Below, one piece after another: positions 1-10,166 of a stretch of DNA of 64,000 bases; the first letter of the stretch is position 1, and each line of letters opens with the position of its first letter. The DNA lies in contig JAIVFH010000009.1 in NCBI GenBank assembly GCA_025765595.1, positions 372,001-436,000 of the forward strand. The letters are read 5' to 3'. The DNA is from Obelidium mucronatum. Its lineage: Eukaryota; Chytridiomycota; Chytridiomycetes; Chytridiales; Chytriomycetaceae. The translations under genes were made by a program, and so were the position numbers. A model generated the notes under the pieces. That model worked only from the letters and a program-made list of their open reading frames with translations, was not told where the DNA came from and did not search any database.

Positions 1-1024
1 GTTGTTGTAGGTTGTGATCCTCGTGCAACTGTTCTACCATAAAGGCACGACACGACGGTGAAACCAAACCGTACTCAAACAAGGCCGCCAGCACGAACGT
101 GGCCTCCAAAGACCCGGCTCTTGAACTCTCCATTGTAAATCGGAACCGGTTTTCAATGTCTTCCGCCCGTGTTTTCGAATTCACATCTATTGTCCCGAAA
201 AGCAAAGGCTCATTGGGGGACACTTCAAAAGCCTGACGGAGCAATGTTTTGTGCGTTGGTACTGACGTCCAGATGAGATCCAGGTAACCTGTTGCTGGTT
301 TGTAAGTCTCCAAGTGTTCGCCGCGATCGGTGAGAGCGGCTAGAGTCCGCAAGGCCAGTGAGTTCTCTGGCGCTGCTGCTGTAAAGTAAGCGATTCCCTT
401 TTGATGTTGTCCTAGGGAGCGGTAGTAAAACCCCAATCGAGTCAGTGCCGATGCATTGTTTGTTTTCCCAGCTGCAGCCGCCTCGTAGTACTGTACCGCG
501 CGCGGCATATTCATTGCGGATTCATGAATCAAACCCAAGTAGAAGTTGGAGAGTGTATGGCCTTGCCGCACCGCCTCTTCAAAGTAGTCGATCGCGGCAG
601 CAATGTTCTGATCAACACCGCGTCCATGCAGATGCATCAACCCGAGACCAAACGACCCAAACTTGGATTGATTCTTGAATTTTCCTGTGGCGCCCAACTG
701 GAGCAACTCGAGTGCCTGTTGGTGGTGGCCATCGGCGTTTGCGAGGCGGGTAATGGCCAAGCGAAAGACGTCTTCAGTGCCGCTGTTTTGGTCATTCCGG
801 GCTGATAACTGCTTGAGCATGTGGTACGCTGTGGTGAATTTGGATCCGTCTTCCATCATCAGGTATTGGGCGGCAGAGTTCTGGATGTCGACAGTGCGAA
901 AGTGGGCATTCTTGTCCAGGGGCTGACTTGCAGTAGCTAATGGACGGACTTTGGAGAGGCGCTTGATGCTGCGGCAGGCGGATCCAAGGGCTTGGCGCGG
1001 CAATGTGATCCAAGCCGTTATCAT
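1..1024 (-). CDS. Sel1-like repeat protein, probably mitochondrial (3' end outside window)
   Basis: The minus strand is open from an ATG at 1024 to the window edge (341 codons, no intron seen). Seen: the middle of the protein (about residues 115-190) has repeated helix-pair motifs of Sel1 type, such as FGLGLMHLHGRGVDQ and the following AVQYYEAAAAG, with the spacing typical of Sel1/TPR-like solenoids. The first about 35 residues are rich in Arg, Ser, Ala and Leu and lack acidic residues, which suggests a mitochondrial presequence (inference). Sel1 repeats are protein-interaction scaffolds and the partner cannot be told from here. A divergent gene starts at 1200, so the 175 nt between them should carry both promoters. 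The C-terminus is missing, so the family cannot be narrowed. Confidence 0.8.
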   Translation of the reverse strand, partial: MITAWITLPRQALGSACRSIKRLSKVRPLATASQPLDKNAHFRTVDIQNSAAQYLMMEDGSKFTTAYHMLKQLSARNDQNSGTEDVFRLAITRLANADGHHQQALELLQLGATGKFKNQSKFGSFGLGLMHLHGRGVDQNIAAAIDYFEEAVRQGHTLSNFYLGLIHESAMNMPRAVQYYEAAAAGKTNNASALTRLGFYYRSLGQHQKGIAYFTAAAPENSLALRTLAALTDRGEHLETYKPATGYLDLIWTSVPTHKTLLRQAFEVSPNEPLLFGTIDVNSKTRAEDIENRFRFTMESSRAGSLEATFVLAALFEYGLVSPSCRAFMVEQLHEDHNLQQ

Positions 1025-1199
1025 TTTTATTGGTTTGTTTCTTTGATGAATTGAGGTTTCCCCAATATAGCTCTACAACTTGGAGAAGATATGCTCAAAA
1101 ACTATTTTCATATGTAATGGAACTTCGAAGAGAAAAAATGAACGGAGATCGTCCCCTCCCTCCCCCTCTTTTTTTTTTTTTGAACAAGATTTCCAACAG

Positions 1200-2886
1200 A
1201 TGGACACCCCCACCACGGACGACGACAGCAGCATACAACAAAAGCTCGTAATAGCCTACGCGTCCATGGCCGGAATAACCCTCCTCCAATGGTGTTTCTA
1301 CTTTTACTTTATAATCCACCACGAGATAAAAGGCCGAACCCGAAAGTTTGCATGGACCAAAGTCTTTACACCCTTGAATATCCCACTCGTTCTCGGAACA
1401 AGCGCGCTCATGGGAGTTTATATTACACGAGCAGTGAATCTCTCGTACAGTCTCTCCGTGGATTGGGGCGTGCTCTTCACCCTGGAGGAACTGTTGCAAT
1501 CCAGTGTCATTTGGAGTTACATTTTTTACAGTTGGAGACGATCAGGGAAACTCTTGCGCAGCGTATTCTCCCCGATCGTATACAAATCAATGTACTACAT
1601 GGTATCCATCAGCCCCATTGTATTCTACCTCCCCGTCGTCCCCGCGCTCTGGCGAATGATTGGACCCGACCCGACCCAGGGACAACTCGCAAGTCTCGAG
1701 TTTAGTTTATATTCCAATATTCTGATGGGTTCCACGTGTGCATTGTTGGATCTCGTTTTTGTTGTTGCGTTTATAAAAAACTTGTTGTTGAGTTTCTTGC
1801 AAGGAGATGAAGTGAATCGAGAGTTTTTGATTGTGAGTGTGCATGGCGCGGTTGCGTGTCTCTTGTGTTTTTTGACGGTGGGCGTGTATGCTGTGAGTGG
1901 GGTGGTGGAGTCGCGTGGGATGAAGGCGGTGGTGGTTTGTGCGAGTCAGGGGCTGTTTAATCTGGTTTCTGTGGCTTTGTTTTCAATGAAGGTTTGTTTT
2001 TTTTTTTCGACTACTAATAAGGGGGAGGTCTCGTGTAGAATAATTAATTAACCTAAAACTTTCTTTTTTCAACACCCCATCAAAAAAGTTTTCTCTATAC
2101 AAGCAAAAAGTGTTTGAAGAAACAATCCACGACCCCGTTGAACAAATGATGCGTAGCAAAAGCGTCAAGGAAGATCTCGGCCTCACAACAGCAGCAACAG
2201 ACATGCCACCGCCTGCTATCCCATCCCGCCGCGAATCAAATAACCAAGTCGTCTCCATGACTGTTCAAGAAACATTGAAAAATTTCCACCCGTTACGAGA
2301 AACTAATTCTACACGCGTTATTAGCACTGGCGGTGGCGGTGGTGGGGGTGTGGCTGGGGCTCCTGGGGCGCGAGATAGTCTATGTAAAACGAGGGAAAGC
2401 TTGAAACGGGATAGCTCAAGCGGGAAAAGCGGGAAAGGGTCCAAAGAAATCACCAAACCTGGAACAAGAGACAGTGTCCACGCGACGCGAGAAAGCTTAC
2501 GGAAAGGTCTCGGGTATGACCGAGACAGCGTGCTGGGAAGCGGGGCAGAGCTGAAAAGCTTGCGGAGTATCCAAGCAATGAGTCTGAGAAGTGTGCACAA
2601 TAGCGCAAAGAGTGGGACTACTACTCCGAGAGACAGTTTGAGAAAGGAACGGCGGGAAGAGGCTCCAGGGGTGCCTGACATTCCAAAAGATCTTGGGGCT
2701 CGAATGAGTGGTGTTGGGGAATTGCATATCACCGTGTCTGTGGCTGGGTCAAATTTGTCTCGTGAACGAAGTCAGAGGAAGGGGTCGCCGAAACCGGTGC
2801 GAAAAGAGAAGGAAAAAGACAGCAGCACTAGCACTGTTGATATTGTCACGTCGATTGATCCTAAACATCCTGAAGATATAGTGTAG
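1200..2886 (+). CDS. Seven-pass membrane protein with an Arg/Ser-rich tail
   Basis: Two exons (1200-1991 and 2104-2886) give 524 aa. The 112-nt intron starts GTTTGT and ends in CAAG; both sides are in phase 0. Seen: exon 1 holds seven hydrophobic segments of about 20-25 residues separated by short loops, so a 7-TM topology is likely. Exon 2 encodes a hydrophilic tail of about 260 aa in which the motif R-[DE]-S-[LV] recurs at least six times (RDSL, RESL, RDSV), often spaced about 10-30 residues apart, along with a poly-Gly stretch. The RxS pattern resembles basophilic (PKA/AGC-type) phosphosites. The layout resembles a receptor with a regulated cytoplasmic tail, but no known GPCR signature such as DRY or NPxxY was found. 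The upstream in-frame stretch lacks an ATG, so 1200 is the start. Function unknown. Confidence 0.75.
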
Positions 2887-3026
2887 ATTTATCTGAGAAT
2901 AAATGGAAAGAATGGAAGGAACGAAACGCCTCCATAAAAAAAAAAAGTACCCCTCTCGAGTTTTCCCAAACGCGTCACGCTTAACCACTTTCATCTCAGA
3001 GCACGTTTCTGTTATCTAAGCAAAGA

Positions 3027-4124
3027 ATGGTTTGTCTCGACGTGGTTGAAAGTGATGCACTAAAAAATTCCTTTCAGATACTCTCAACTTTCATCCAACG
3101 GCTAACCGAGCTACGCGAAGGCCTTGACCAGCAACTTCGAGAGCTAGGAGAAGCATCCCCCGAGAATCTTTTGTATTATGAATGTTTCCATCGGTTAGCA
3201 TCAGCAGCACCAACAATGACGCCATTGTTGAATACTGCAGACACACTACAACCGAAGCGCGCACTACTACAACAAGAAAGTTCAGTATATGGTGATCGAA
3301 TACGGCAACACTTTGCCCTCTGGAACACAATCAAGAAACTCTGCCTCAAAGCCGGACACCACAACATCCAACTCCCCGCAGACCTGCAAACATCTCTAGG
3401 CCTGATTTCATCCTTCAGTCCTGAATTCCAAGAAACATTCTCAGCCGACCGGTTATTCGGTAAACACCAAAGCGTAAGGCTTTTTACACAACTGGAAACA
3501 AACTACGCGTCCACGATTGTTTACCCCAAATTCCCTATTGGAATCAACACGTTTTTGAAGCTGGAAGGCGATTTATCTCCACGCGAGAGAAAAGAGATTG
3601 TTGCAAGAATGTACTTGTATCTTCCGGCAATCTATTCGCTTGGATTGACGAGGCAGCTTCAGGATAAGAATGTTCATTGGAAACAAGCGTTTCGATCTAA
3701 TGGATTTGATGTTGATGTCGAGCGATGTGGGCGATATTTTAACTGGTTCCGGCCTTTGGCTGTTGATGAGAGTCGTGGTGGAGAATCGGCGGCGGTCAAC
3801 AAGAGCACCTGTCATGCTTGTGGGAAACCTGGAATCGTGATCCACCCACGAACAGGGCTCTCAACTTGTCAAGTCAATAAAGTCGGGAACGTGGACTGCC
3901 CGTTGATTCATAGCGTTGCCTTGACTCTCAACAACAAGAGTTCGTGTCCTGATACGAAACTAGCAATTTCAAGAGCTCGGAAGTCGCAAATTGATTTGTT
4001 GCCGAAAGATAAGAAGCAGAAACGAATTGATGATTTGATATTGGCGAATCGTGAATGGCGGCAAGCACAAGCACCCGAAGCTTCGCCAAACTCGAAAGCA
4101 AAAAAGTCACAATCTGTGCTTTGA
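3027..4124 (+). CDS. Unrecognised intronless protein with a Cys-rich zinc-like motif
   Basis: A single uninterrupted 365-aa frame from ATG 3027 to TGA. I do not recognise the family. Seen: the first about 110 residues are helical and polar with coiled-coil-like spacing (QRLTELREGLDQQLREL). A central region (about 150-250) has aromatic and Leu-rich helices. Near residue 265 there is CHACGKPG followed by two more Cys (STCQ, VDCP), which could form a small zinc site. The C-terminus is basic (KDKKQKR, SKAKKSQ) and could act as a nuclear or nucleic-acid-binding tail. The stop is only about 60 nt before the next gene on the same strand, so the 3' UTR and the next promoter must be compact. Confidence 0.75.
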   Translation: MVCLDVVESDALKNSFQILSTFIQRLTELREGLDQQLRELGEASPENLLYYECFHRLASAAPTMTPLLNTADTLQPKRALLQQESSVYGDRIRQHFALWNTIKKLCLKAGHHNIQLPADLQTSLGLISSFSPEFQETFSADRLFGKHQSVRLFTQLETNYASTIVYPKFPIGINTFLKLEGDLSPRERKEIVARMYLYLPAIYSLGLTRQLQDKNVHWKQAFRSNGFDVDVERCGRYFNWFRPLAVDESRGGESAAVNKSTCHACGKPGIVIHPRTGLSTCQVNKVGNVDCPLIHSVALTLNNKSSCPDTKLAISRARKSQIDLLPKDKKQKRIDDLILANREWRQAQAPEASPNSKAKKSQSVL

Positions 4125-4187
4125 ATATAATCTATCATCTATGCCATGTTACAGTTTGAAGTTTTTGGTCTTTTATTGAAAACAATA

Positions 4188-5512
4188 ATGAATTTGACAG
4201 CTGCGGCAATAGAAAGCGACGCCCACTTTACAAAGAGCCGAATGGCAGGCCCCGTTCGAGCAGCAATGCACGAGTCGCTGAATAGTCTCCTGACTGGTCT
4301 CGATCCAGAGACGACTGCAGTGTTGCTCAGGTAAGAACTCTCAAGAGTCAAAGAAAAACACAAAAAAAGCAACTAATAGTTAACTGCAGTGGCGGCCTCG
4401 ACACGTCCATCATAGTCGACACGCTTCCGTACTGTGACACGCCCTTCCGCTTCAAGCACGCAATCACTGTCAATGTGGGTGCGTACGACCCGTCGAAGCC
4501 GCACCTCGATCTTCCGTACGCGCAGGCGATTGCGGAAGCGCACGGACTGACGCACCACGTGCTGCAAGTGGATGATGCGATGGAGCTTGTGTGTGGTACG
4601 AAAAGTGGGATACTTCACGAAAAGATAGACACGGCGCTGCACACGTGCGTCTTGGCGCTCGAGTCGTTCGACCCGATGGAGCTGCGCGGCGGCGTCGCCC
4701 TCGCGCACGCGCTGCAGTACGCGGCGGCGCGCGGGTTCGCCGCCGTGGTGACAGGCGACGGGGCCGACGAGCTGTTTGGCGGCTACGCGTTCCTCGCGGC
4801 GCTGAGCAGCGCGCGGCTGCGCAAGTGGATCCGCCGCCTCGCCGGCCGCTGCGCGTTCGCCGCCGCGCCGCTGGGCGCCGCGCTCGGCGGCGTCGCCGTC
4901 GTGCAGCCGTTTCTGCACGCGCGCGTCGAGGCCGCTGCGCTCGCGTGTGCGCGCTGCGATCTGATTGGCTGCGGCGACGACGCCGGCGTCACGCACGGCA
5001 AGCTGGCGCTGCGCTGCGCCTTTCCCGAGGCGCGCTCGCGCTGGCGCCGCAAAGTGCCGCTGGAGACGGGCTGCGGGACAACGCCGCTGGGCGCGCGCTT
5101 TGCCGACGCCCAGGCCGCTGACAAAAAAGCGGTGCAGGCCGAAGTGGACGCGGTCTATGCAAAGTACGGCATTGTCATTCGCGACAGTGAGCATCTGTGC
5201 TACTTTAGAGTCTTTGAGAAGCTGTTTGCTGTTGTTGTTGGTGATGCGGATACAATTGATGCCATTGCCAATGAGGATTCCACCACTTCAGAACGCTTTG
5301 CTCACAACAACAATTCAATGTCGATTTCTTGGAAAACTAAAATCCCGCGTTTCGGTAGCGATCCATGCATAAAGTGTGGATTTCAACTGGAACGCCCCGA
5401 TCAATACTTTTGTAAAACATGCGGAGCATGGCCAGCAAGACATGGCGGTATTCCTCAAGAATCTGATTCCGACGAAGACGAAGAAGGACAAGAAGCAAAA
5501 CAAGAAAAGTAA
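4188..5512 (+). CDS. Asparagine-synthetase-like PP-loop protein without glutaminase domain
   Basis: Two exons (4188-4330, 4390-5512; 59-nt intron GTAAGA...GCAG) give 421 aa. The splice rebuilds the ATP-pyrophosphatase loop SGGLDTS at residues 48-54. A second asparagine-synthetase motif, GDGADELFGGY, lies near residue 170. These are the signatures of the synthetase half of AsnB, which adenylates aspartate. The N-terminal Cys glutaminase domain is absent: only 47 residues precede the PP-loop. A C-terminal zinc ribbon with two CxxC pairs (CIKCG, CKTCG) is followed by an acidic tail. The protein therefore needs free ammonia, a partner, or has another acceptor (inference). Codons from about 4640 to 5140 are extremely GC-rich compared with both flanks. 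An in-frame ATG at 4146 would add 14 residues; 4188 was preferred because the product then resembles a short soluble N-terminus. Confidence 0.82.
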
Positions 5513-5645
5513 AAAAAAAATTATAATAATTTAAATACAAGGCTTTTCTTTTTATTATTACAACGATTATTTATCAGCTGGCTGGGGGCAATATTCTCTT
5601 TCGTAGATTTTTCTTTTTATACAAATGGTTTTTTGAGGTTTTCTT

Positions 5646-5843
5646 TTAGAGTTTTCTCCAGACACGGTCTTCTTCTTTTGACAAGCTACTCTTCCAAAAC
5701 AGTGGTTTGGATGGAGAAGAGCCAAAGACGTTGTTGTTGCCAGGGACTGCCGGTCTTTGTTGATGATGATGATATTGTGGTTGTTGTTGATGATATTGAT
5801 AGCTTTGATTATACTGTTGTGGTGCTTTTTGATAAAATGGATA

Positions 5844-5874
<31 letters not shown>

Positions 5875-7928
5875 TGTTGTTGTTGTTGTTGGGCTGCAGG
5901 AGTCTTGGCAGATCGGTGAAACTTTGGATAGTAAGGGGTCGACGATGCAGTCGAAAAGGGGGCAATGGCGGCCGTAAAAGTTTTTGCCGTGGCATCAGCG
6001 GCGGCGGCCGTGGTGCCATAATGAGGAACTTTGTTATATAACGCTGTAGACTTGGACGTAACTGAAGGAATAAAAGAGCTATGATTGTTGCTGGACTGAA
6101 ATGGTTTGGCAGAACTTTTGTTGTTGTTGTTGTTGTGGTTGTTATTGTAGTTGTTGTTGCCGTTACGGTTGTTTCTCGACGCTTTACTGAGTTGAGGTTT
6201 CTCAGAAACATTCCATTTGGATCCACGCTGGTGATCCCGATGATGTGAATGTTCACGTCGCTGCTGCTCATGACGAGATCCAGAAGACGATGATGATGAC
6301 GAAGAAAGGTATAACTTGTCCAATTGCTGAGAAAATGAATCACCAGAGCTTTGCGGTGCAACGCAAAAGCCGAAATGAGGATCGTTTGAAGAAGGAGACA
6401 CATCAGGAGAAGTAGTAGTAGTAGCTGTGGTCGCTACTGTTGAAGAAGAAGAAGAACAAACAGAAGAAGTAGAAGCCATCATGGCTGCAGTAGTAGTAGT
6501 AGTACAAGTAGGAGTCGCTTTCGACAAAACATGAGACTCCAGAGCCTTGAATCCCGTAAAAACAGGCACCGCCGTGAAATCCATTTCCGATACATCCGAG
6601 CTCCAAGACCTGGGAACAAACAACTCTTCCATCTTGGGCCAAGCTCTGAAATCCCTTGGAACAAGACTCTCCGTGTCATCGTCATCGCCATCATCGTGGT
6701 TCACAACAATTGAACTCTGCCTGCTACTGGACCCCACCAACGGACTCACCACAGCCGAGCACTTATGCCCACCAAACAACTTTTCAGAATCCATAAACAC
6801 TTGCACCCCATTCACCCAATCCCTTAACTCATGAATCTTGCACCTCCGTTGCACATTGGAACCATCAAAAGCCCGTTCAAACAAATCATCCACTTGAGCC
6901 GTGTACCCAAACAACACGCGCAGATTCGACGGCGGGCAACGCGCCGTATCGCCATGGTGAATGCGGTGCTGTTTCCGCTCCTTGACCCAGTTTTGGAATT
7001 CAACGTACTTGGCGTCGGATTGGGTTGCAGAGTACCATGGAGTTCGGCCTGTTATGAGCATGAATAGAACGACCGAGAGGCCCCACATGTCGTGGGACTG
7101 GGCAGAGTAAAAGTTTTGGCGGCTGTTTTCGTCGAGACCGGCAAGGGATTCTGGGCTTGTGTAGGAAACGGAGCCTGCGCCAAATGTGTCTGGGTATGGA
7201 TTCTTGGTGGCGAGACCAAAGTCGGATAAGCATGATGTGATGGGGGAAGAAGCGTTTTGCTCAGAACATCGGATCAAAATATTTTCAGGCTTCAAGAACA
7301 AAAAAGTATTAACAACACACCTCAACGCAATGGAAAAAAAAAGAAACAAAATACCTTAATATCTTGATGAAATATCCCATTCTGATGACAACTCTCCACA
7401 GCATCCAAAAGCTGGTTAAACACGTGTTTAACAACACCACTCATTTCCAGCGCATCCTCCCAATCATAGAAAGGACCCGCCGCACAAACAAGCCCCGAAT
7501 TGATTGCATCCAGCAAGTCTCGGTCAAACCGATCCAAAACAAGGAACAAATGTGAGTCAGTCTCAGCCACGGTGTGTAAACGAATGATGCTTGACGACGA
7601 CGGCATTGTAGACAGGTTTGTTAGCAACTCGGCTTCGATACGTTGTTGGCGCAGTTCGGATGGTGATAGGCCTTTGTTTCGAAAAGGGTTGTTTTAGTAT
7701 AGGGTTGTAACGAGGGGAATCAATTGATTCTTTTTTACCTTCTTTCTGCACGGCTTTCACGGCAAAGGAGACGGTTGGATCTTCGACAGATTGCGCTTCA
7801 AAGACGTGCGCATAGGAGCCGCTCTGGATAAAGCGAGTCAGGATTAGGTCGGGGAGTCCTGGTGCTGTGAGAGTCAGCGTCGATCCGAGGAGATCAGAGG
7901 CTGCGGCCGCAGAGAGAAGCGAAGCCAT
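5646..7928 (-). CDS. Ran1/Ksp1-like serine/threonine protein kinase with Q/N-rich tail
   Basis: Three exons on the minus strand (7928-7739, 7671-7355, 7289-5646) give 716 aa. Kinase landmarks in order: a degenerate glycine loop (IQSGSYAHV), the ATP Lys in FAVKAV, the alpha-C Glu region (RIEAELL), the catalytic loop FHQDIKPENIL, DFG in LSDFGLATKNPYP, the activation loop FGAGSVSYTSPESLAG and DMWGLSVVLFMLITGR. The FGAGS...SPE activation segment is characteristic of the fungal Ran1/Ksp1/Sks1 group (known), which links nutrient state to cell cycle or morphology. Oddities: two of the three loop glycines are replaced, and HRD reads HQD. The second half (about 330 aa) is low complexity, rich in Ser, Thr, Asn, Gln and Tyr, with a 16-residue poly-Gln. 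The next gene upstream on this strand ends at 8312. Confidence 0.85.
5844..5891 (-). repeat. CAG/CAA poly-glutamine tract inside the kinase gene
   Basis: Sixteen consecutive Gln codons on the minus strand, a pure CAG block flanked by CAA codons. It is in frame with the kinase tail. Length variation between strains is likely because the inner block is a perfect trinucleotide repeat. Confidence 0.9.
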
Positions 7929-8311
7929 TTATGTAACTTGGGATTGAAAACGAGGCGGAAAAAGTGAACTCGGTTCAAAAGAGCCCCAGCAGTTGAAATC
8001 AAAAGGCCTAAGCAAGGGAGCACGACACGGACAAGGAGTCAAGGAACAAGGCAGGCGAATGAGCAGGCGGTGGAACAGAGACAGGCAAGCAGAGGAGCAA
8101 GGGCGGCGGTGGTGGTGGTCTTAAGTAGTCTCAAAAAAGCGTCTTTTCGAAAGAGTTCTATGAGTTGTTGTTGGGTGGCGAAGGTGCCTTCAAGAAATTT
8201 CCATTTGTTTCGTGAATCACGCGGCCTTTTTTTTTTATAGGATGAGTTTAATTCATTCCACGTAAATCGAATGAATTCTATTTTTTTACGGTCAGTCATT
8301 TGAAGATAATT
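7929..8311. other. Intergenic, no gene seen
   Basis: This stretch lies between the kinase start and the 3' end of the next minus-strand gene. It should hold the kinase promoter and 5' UTR plus the upstream gene's 3' UTR. Short open frames on both strands have no recognisable protein features. Runs of T and A near 8230 and 8280 are the only structure. Confidence 0.5.
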
Positions 8312-10129
8312 TCAAATAGTTTTTGAATATGCGCCCATCGACGCTTGTGCAACGAGACTGCCGCGTCCAGCTTCACCAGTGGATGTTTCAGATTCTGCCG
8401 ACAGCGCCGCTCCAGCTTCTTCATACTCAACAATGGAAAAAGCAGATTGTCCATATTCCTCGAAATCATCCACATCGTCTGCGTCGTCTTTGACGTTGTT
8501 TTGAACATTACTCTTGAGGTTCAAATTTCCCTCCCAGTCAAAATATTCTCTCTCGCCTGCTGTTGTCCGACTACTTTGCGATGACTTTGAAGTTCGGCAC
8601 GAATGTGCGGAAAGACGACGGTGTTGACCGGTTTCAATTGCTGATAATTCAGTCAACGTGTGTGGATGATGCACGAGTGCTCCTTCACGCTCGCCTCCAC
8701 CCACTAACGAGTTTGTCTCTTGAACCAACACCTGCTCAATCCCAATGTCATTCCTTATCAACGAAGCTCCCGCCATATATCTATCCATATCCTTCAGTGG
8801 GGTCATTTGAACTCGACTCATAACAGACATTGCAGAGCAAGGAGGGTCGATATTCTCTAATGCCGCAACAGCAGCGGGTTTTTTTCGTCTCGGTCCCAGA
8901 GCAGCCTGTACAAGGGGGTGGTGACTGTTGCTGATATCGTTTTCGCCAGCATGATCGGCATCATCATCATCAACAATCAAACTCCGTTTCCGCTTGCGAA
9001 CTAGCTGTATCTCTTCACTGCTTTCATTCCCATCCCCACCATCCCCACCATCGGCGGTTTGAACAAATGTGGCATCGTTTCCGGCACGGATCCCACTGTT
9101 ACTTCGACTTTGTTTTCGGACAAGTGTAGCTACTGGACTCGGTGATGCAATATGGAAGCTATTTTTAGAGCAAGTATCTTCATTCGGATTTCGCAATGAT
9201 ATCGCATCCGCCGGCGGCGCTGCCGCGGCCGCCGACTGAGTACGACTCGTTGTAGGAGCAACAGCAGCAAGCGTCTTGTATGTTGCTGAATAAATCTGTT
9301 CTTGTCGAATCCTGGTTTGTGTCCATGTTTCCAGCAAGGATTCCCAAGATTTTCGAGCATTGTTTGACGATGGTGATGATGATGATTCCTCGGCGATAGG
9401 TGTTGGGGAAATCAAGACGGATGAATTGATTCTGGATGAAATCTCTTGAAATACATCTGACCTTTTTTTTTGCGCAATTATGAACGGGGAGGGCAAAGAT
9501 GTGATGTTTTTTTTTTTGCACTCACAAAACAAGTTTCTTGGTCGCTGACGAAAACACGCCGGCCTGTTGAAGTTCAGAGGCAACGCTCTTGTTCAATTCG
9601 ATTTGGTGGCGACAAGTTGAATCTAGAGTTCTGAATGCTGCAATGGCTGATTCCATGTCTGCTATGCATTCCTTCACTTGAGTGTTCAAGTCACGACTAG
9701 ACACCTCTTTCCAAATACCAAAAAAAGCACACAAAAAATTAAAATATAGCATTCATTAAATACAAATAAACGATAGTTTTTTTATATACCAAGTTCCTCC
9801 AAGTGTGGTTTCAAATCATCACGTCGAGCCATTTTGATTGGAACATTATTATCCTCATGAACGACGCTTTCGACCCACTTTTTCTTTCGTTCAACAACTT
9901 CAACGCGATATGTGAGGAGCGTCAAGCGCTGGAGAAGTTGTGTGAGGGCCTTTGCTTGGACAGTTCCAGCTGAAACTAGACTGTGCAAACTGGTGTTGGT
10001 CAGAACCAGGTCGCTAGTCAAAGGCGGAAGAAGGAATTCGAGAGATTGTTCGGCGGCGGGTTTGGTTGGTTTCGTTGTGGATGCTGTGGCCAGAGTTTGG
10101 ATCTGTTTGCCAGTTCTTGAGCAAAACAT
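8312..10129 (-). CDS. Unrecognised protein: coiled-coil N-terminus, long disordered tail
   Basis: Three minus-strand exons (10129-9790, 9706-9526, 9461-8312) join in phase to 556 aa. The introns are 83 and 64 nt, and the second begins GTGAGT. Seen: residues 20-170 are helical with heptad-like Leu/Val spacing, including LNTQVKECIADMESAIAAF. From about 175 the protein is mostly disordered, rich in Ser, Ala and Asp, with a basic cluster RKRKRSL that could be a nuclear localisation signal and a region of acidic stretches. A conserved-looking patch ARKSWESLLETW lies near residue 200. No known domain was recognised. The ATG at 10129 is 37 nt from the divergent LIM gene start, so the two genes share one very short promoter region. 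Confidence 0.7.
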
Positions 10130-10166
10130 GTTTATGCGGAAACATCAAAAAAAAGATCTTTAAAAA
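10130..10166. promoter_or_regulatory. 37-nt spacer between two divergent start codons
   Basis: Only 37 nt separate the ATG of the minus-strand coiled-coil gene from the ATG of the plus-strand LIM gene. It is A-rich on the plus strand. Both transcription start sites must lie here or inside the opposite coding region (inference). Confidence 0.45.

Noticed and set aside
6831..7067. Plus-strand ORFs opposite the kinase and other genes
   Set aside because: They mirror coding sequence on the other strand and have no independent protein features.
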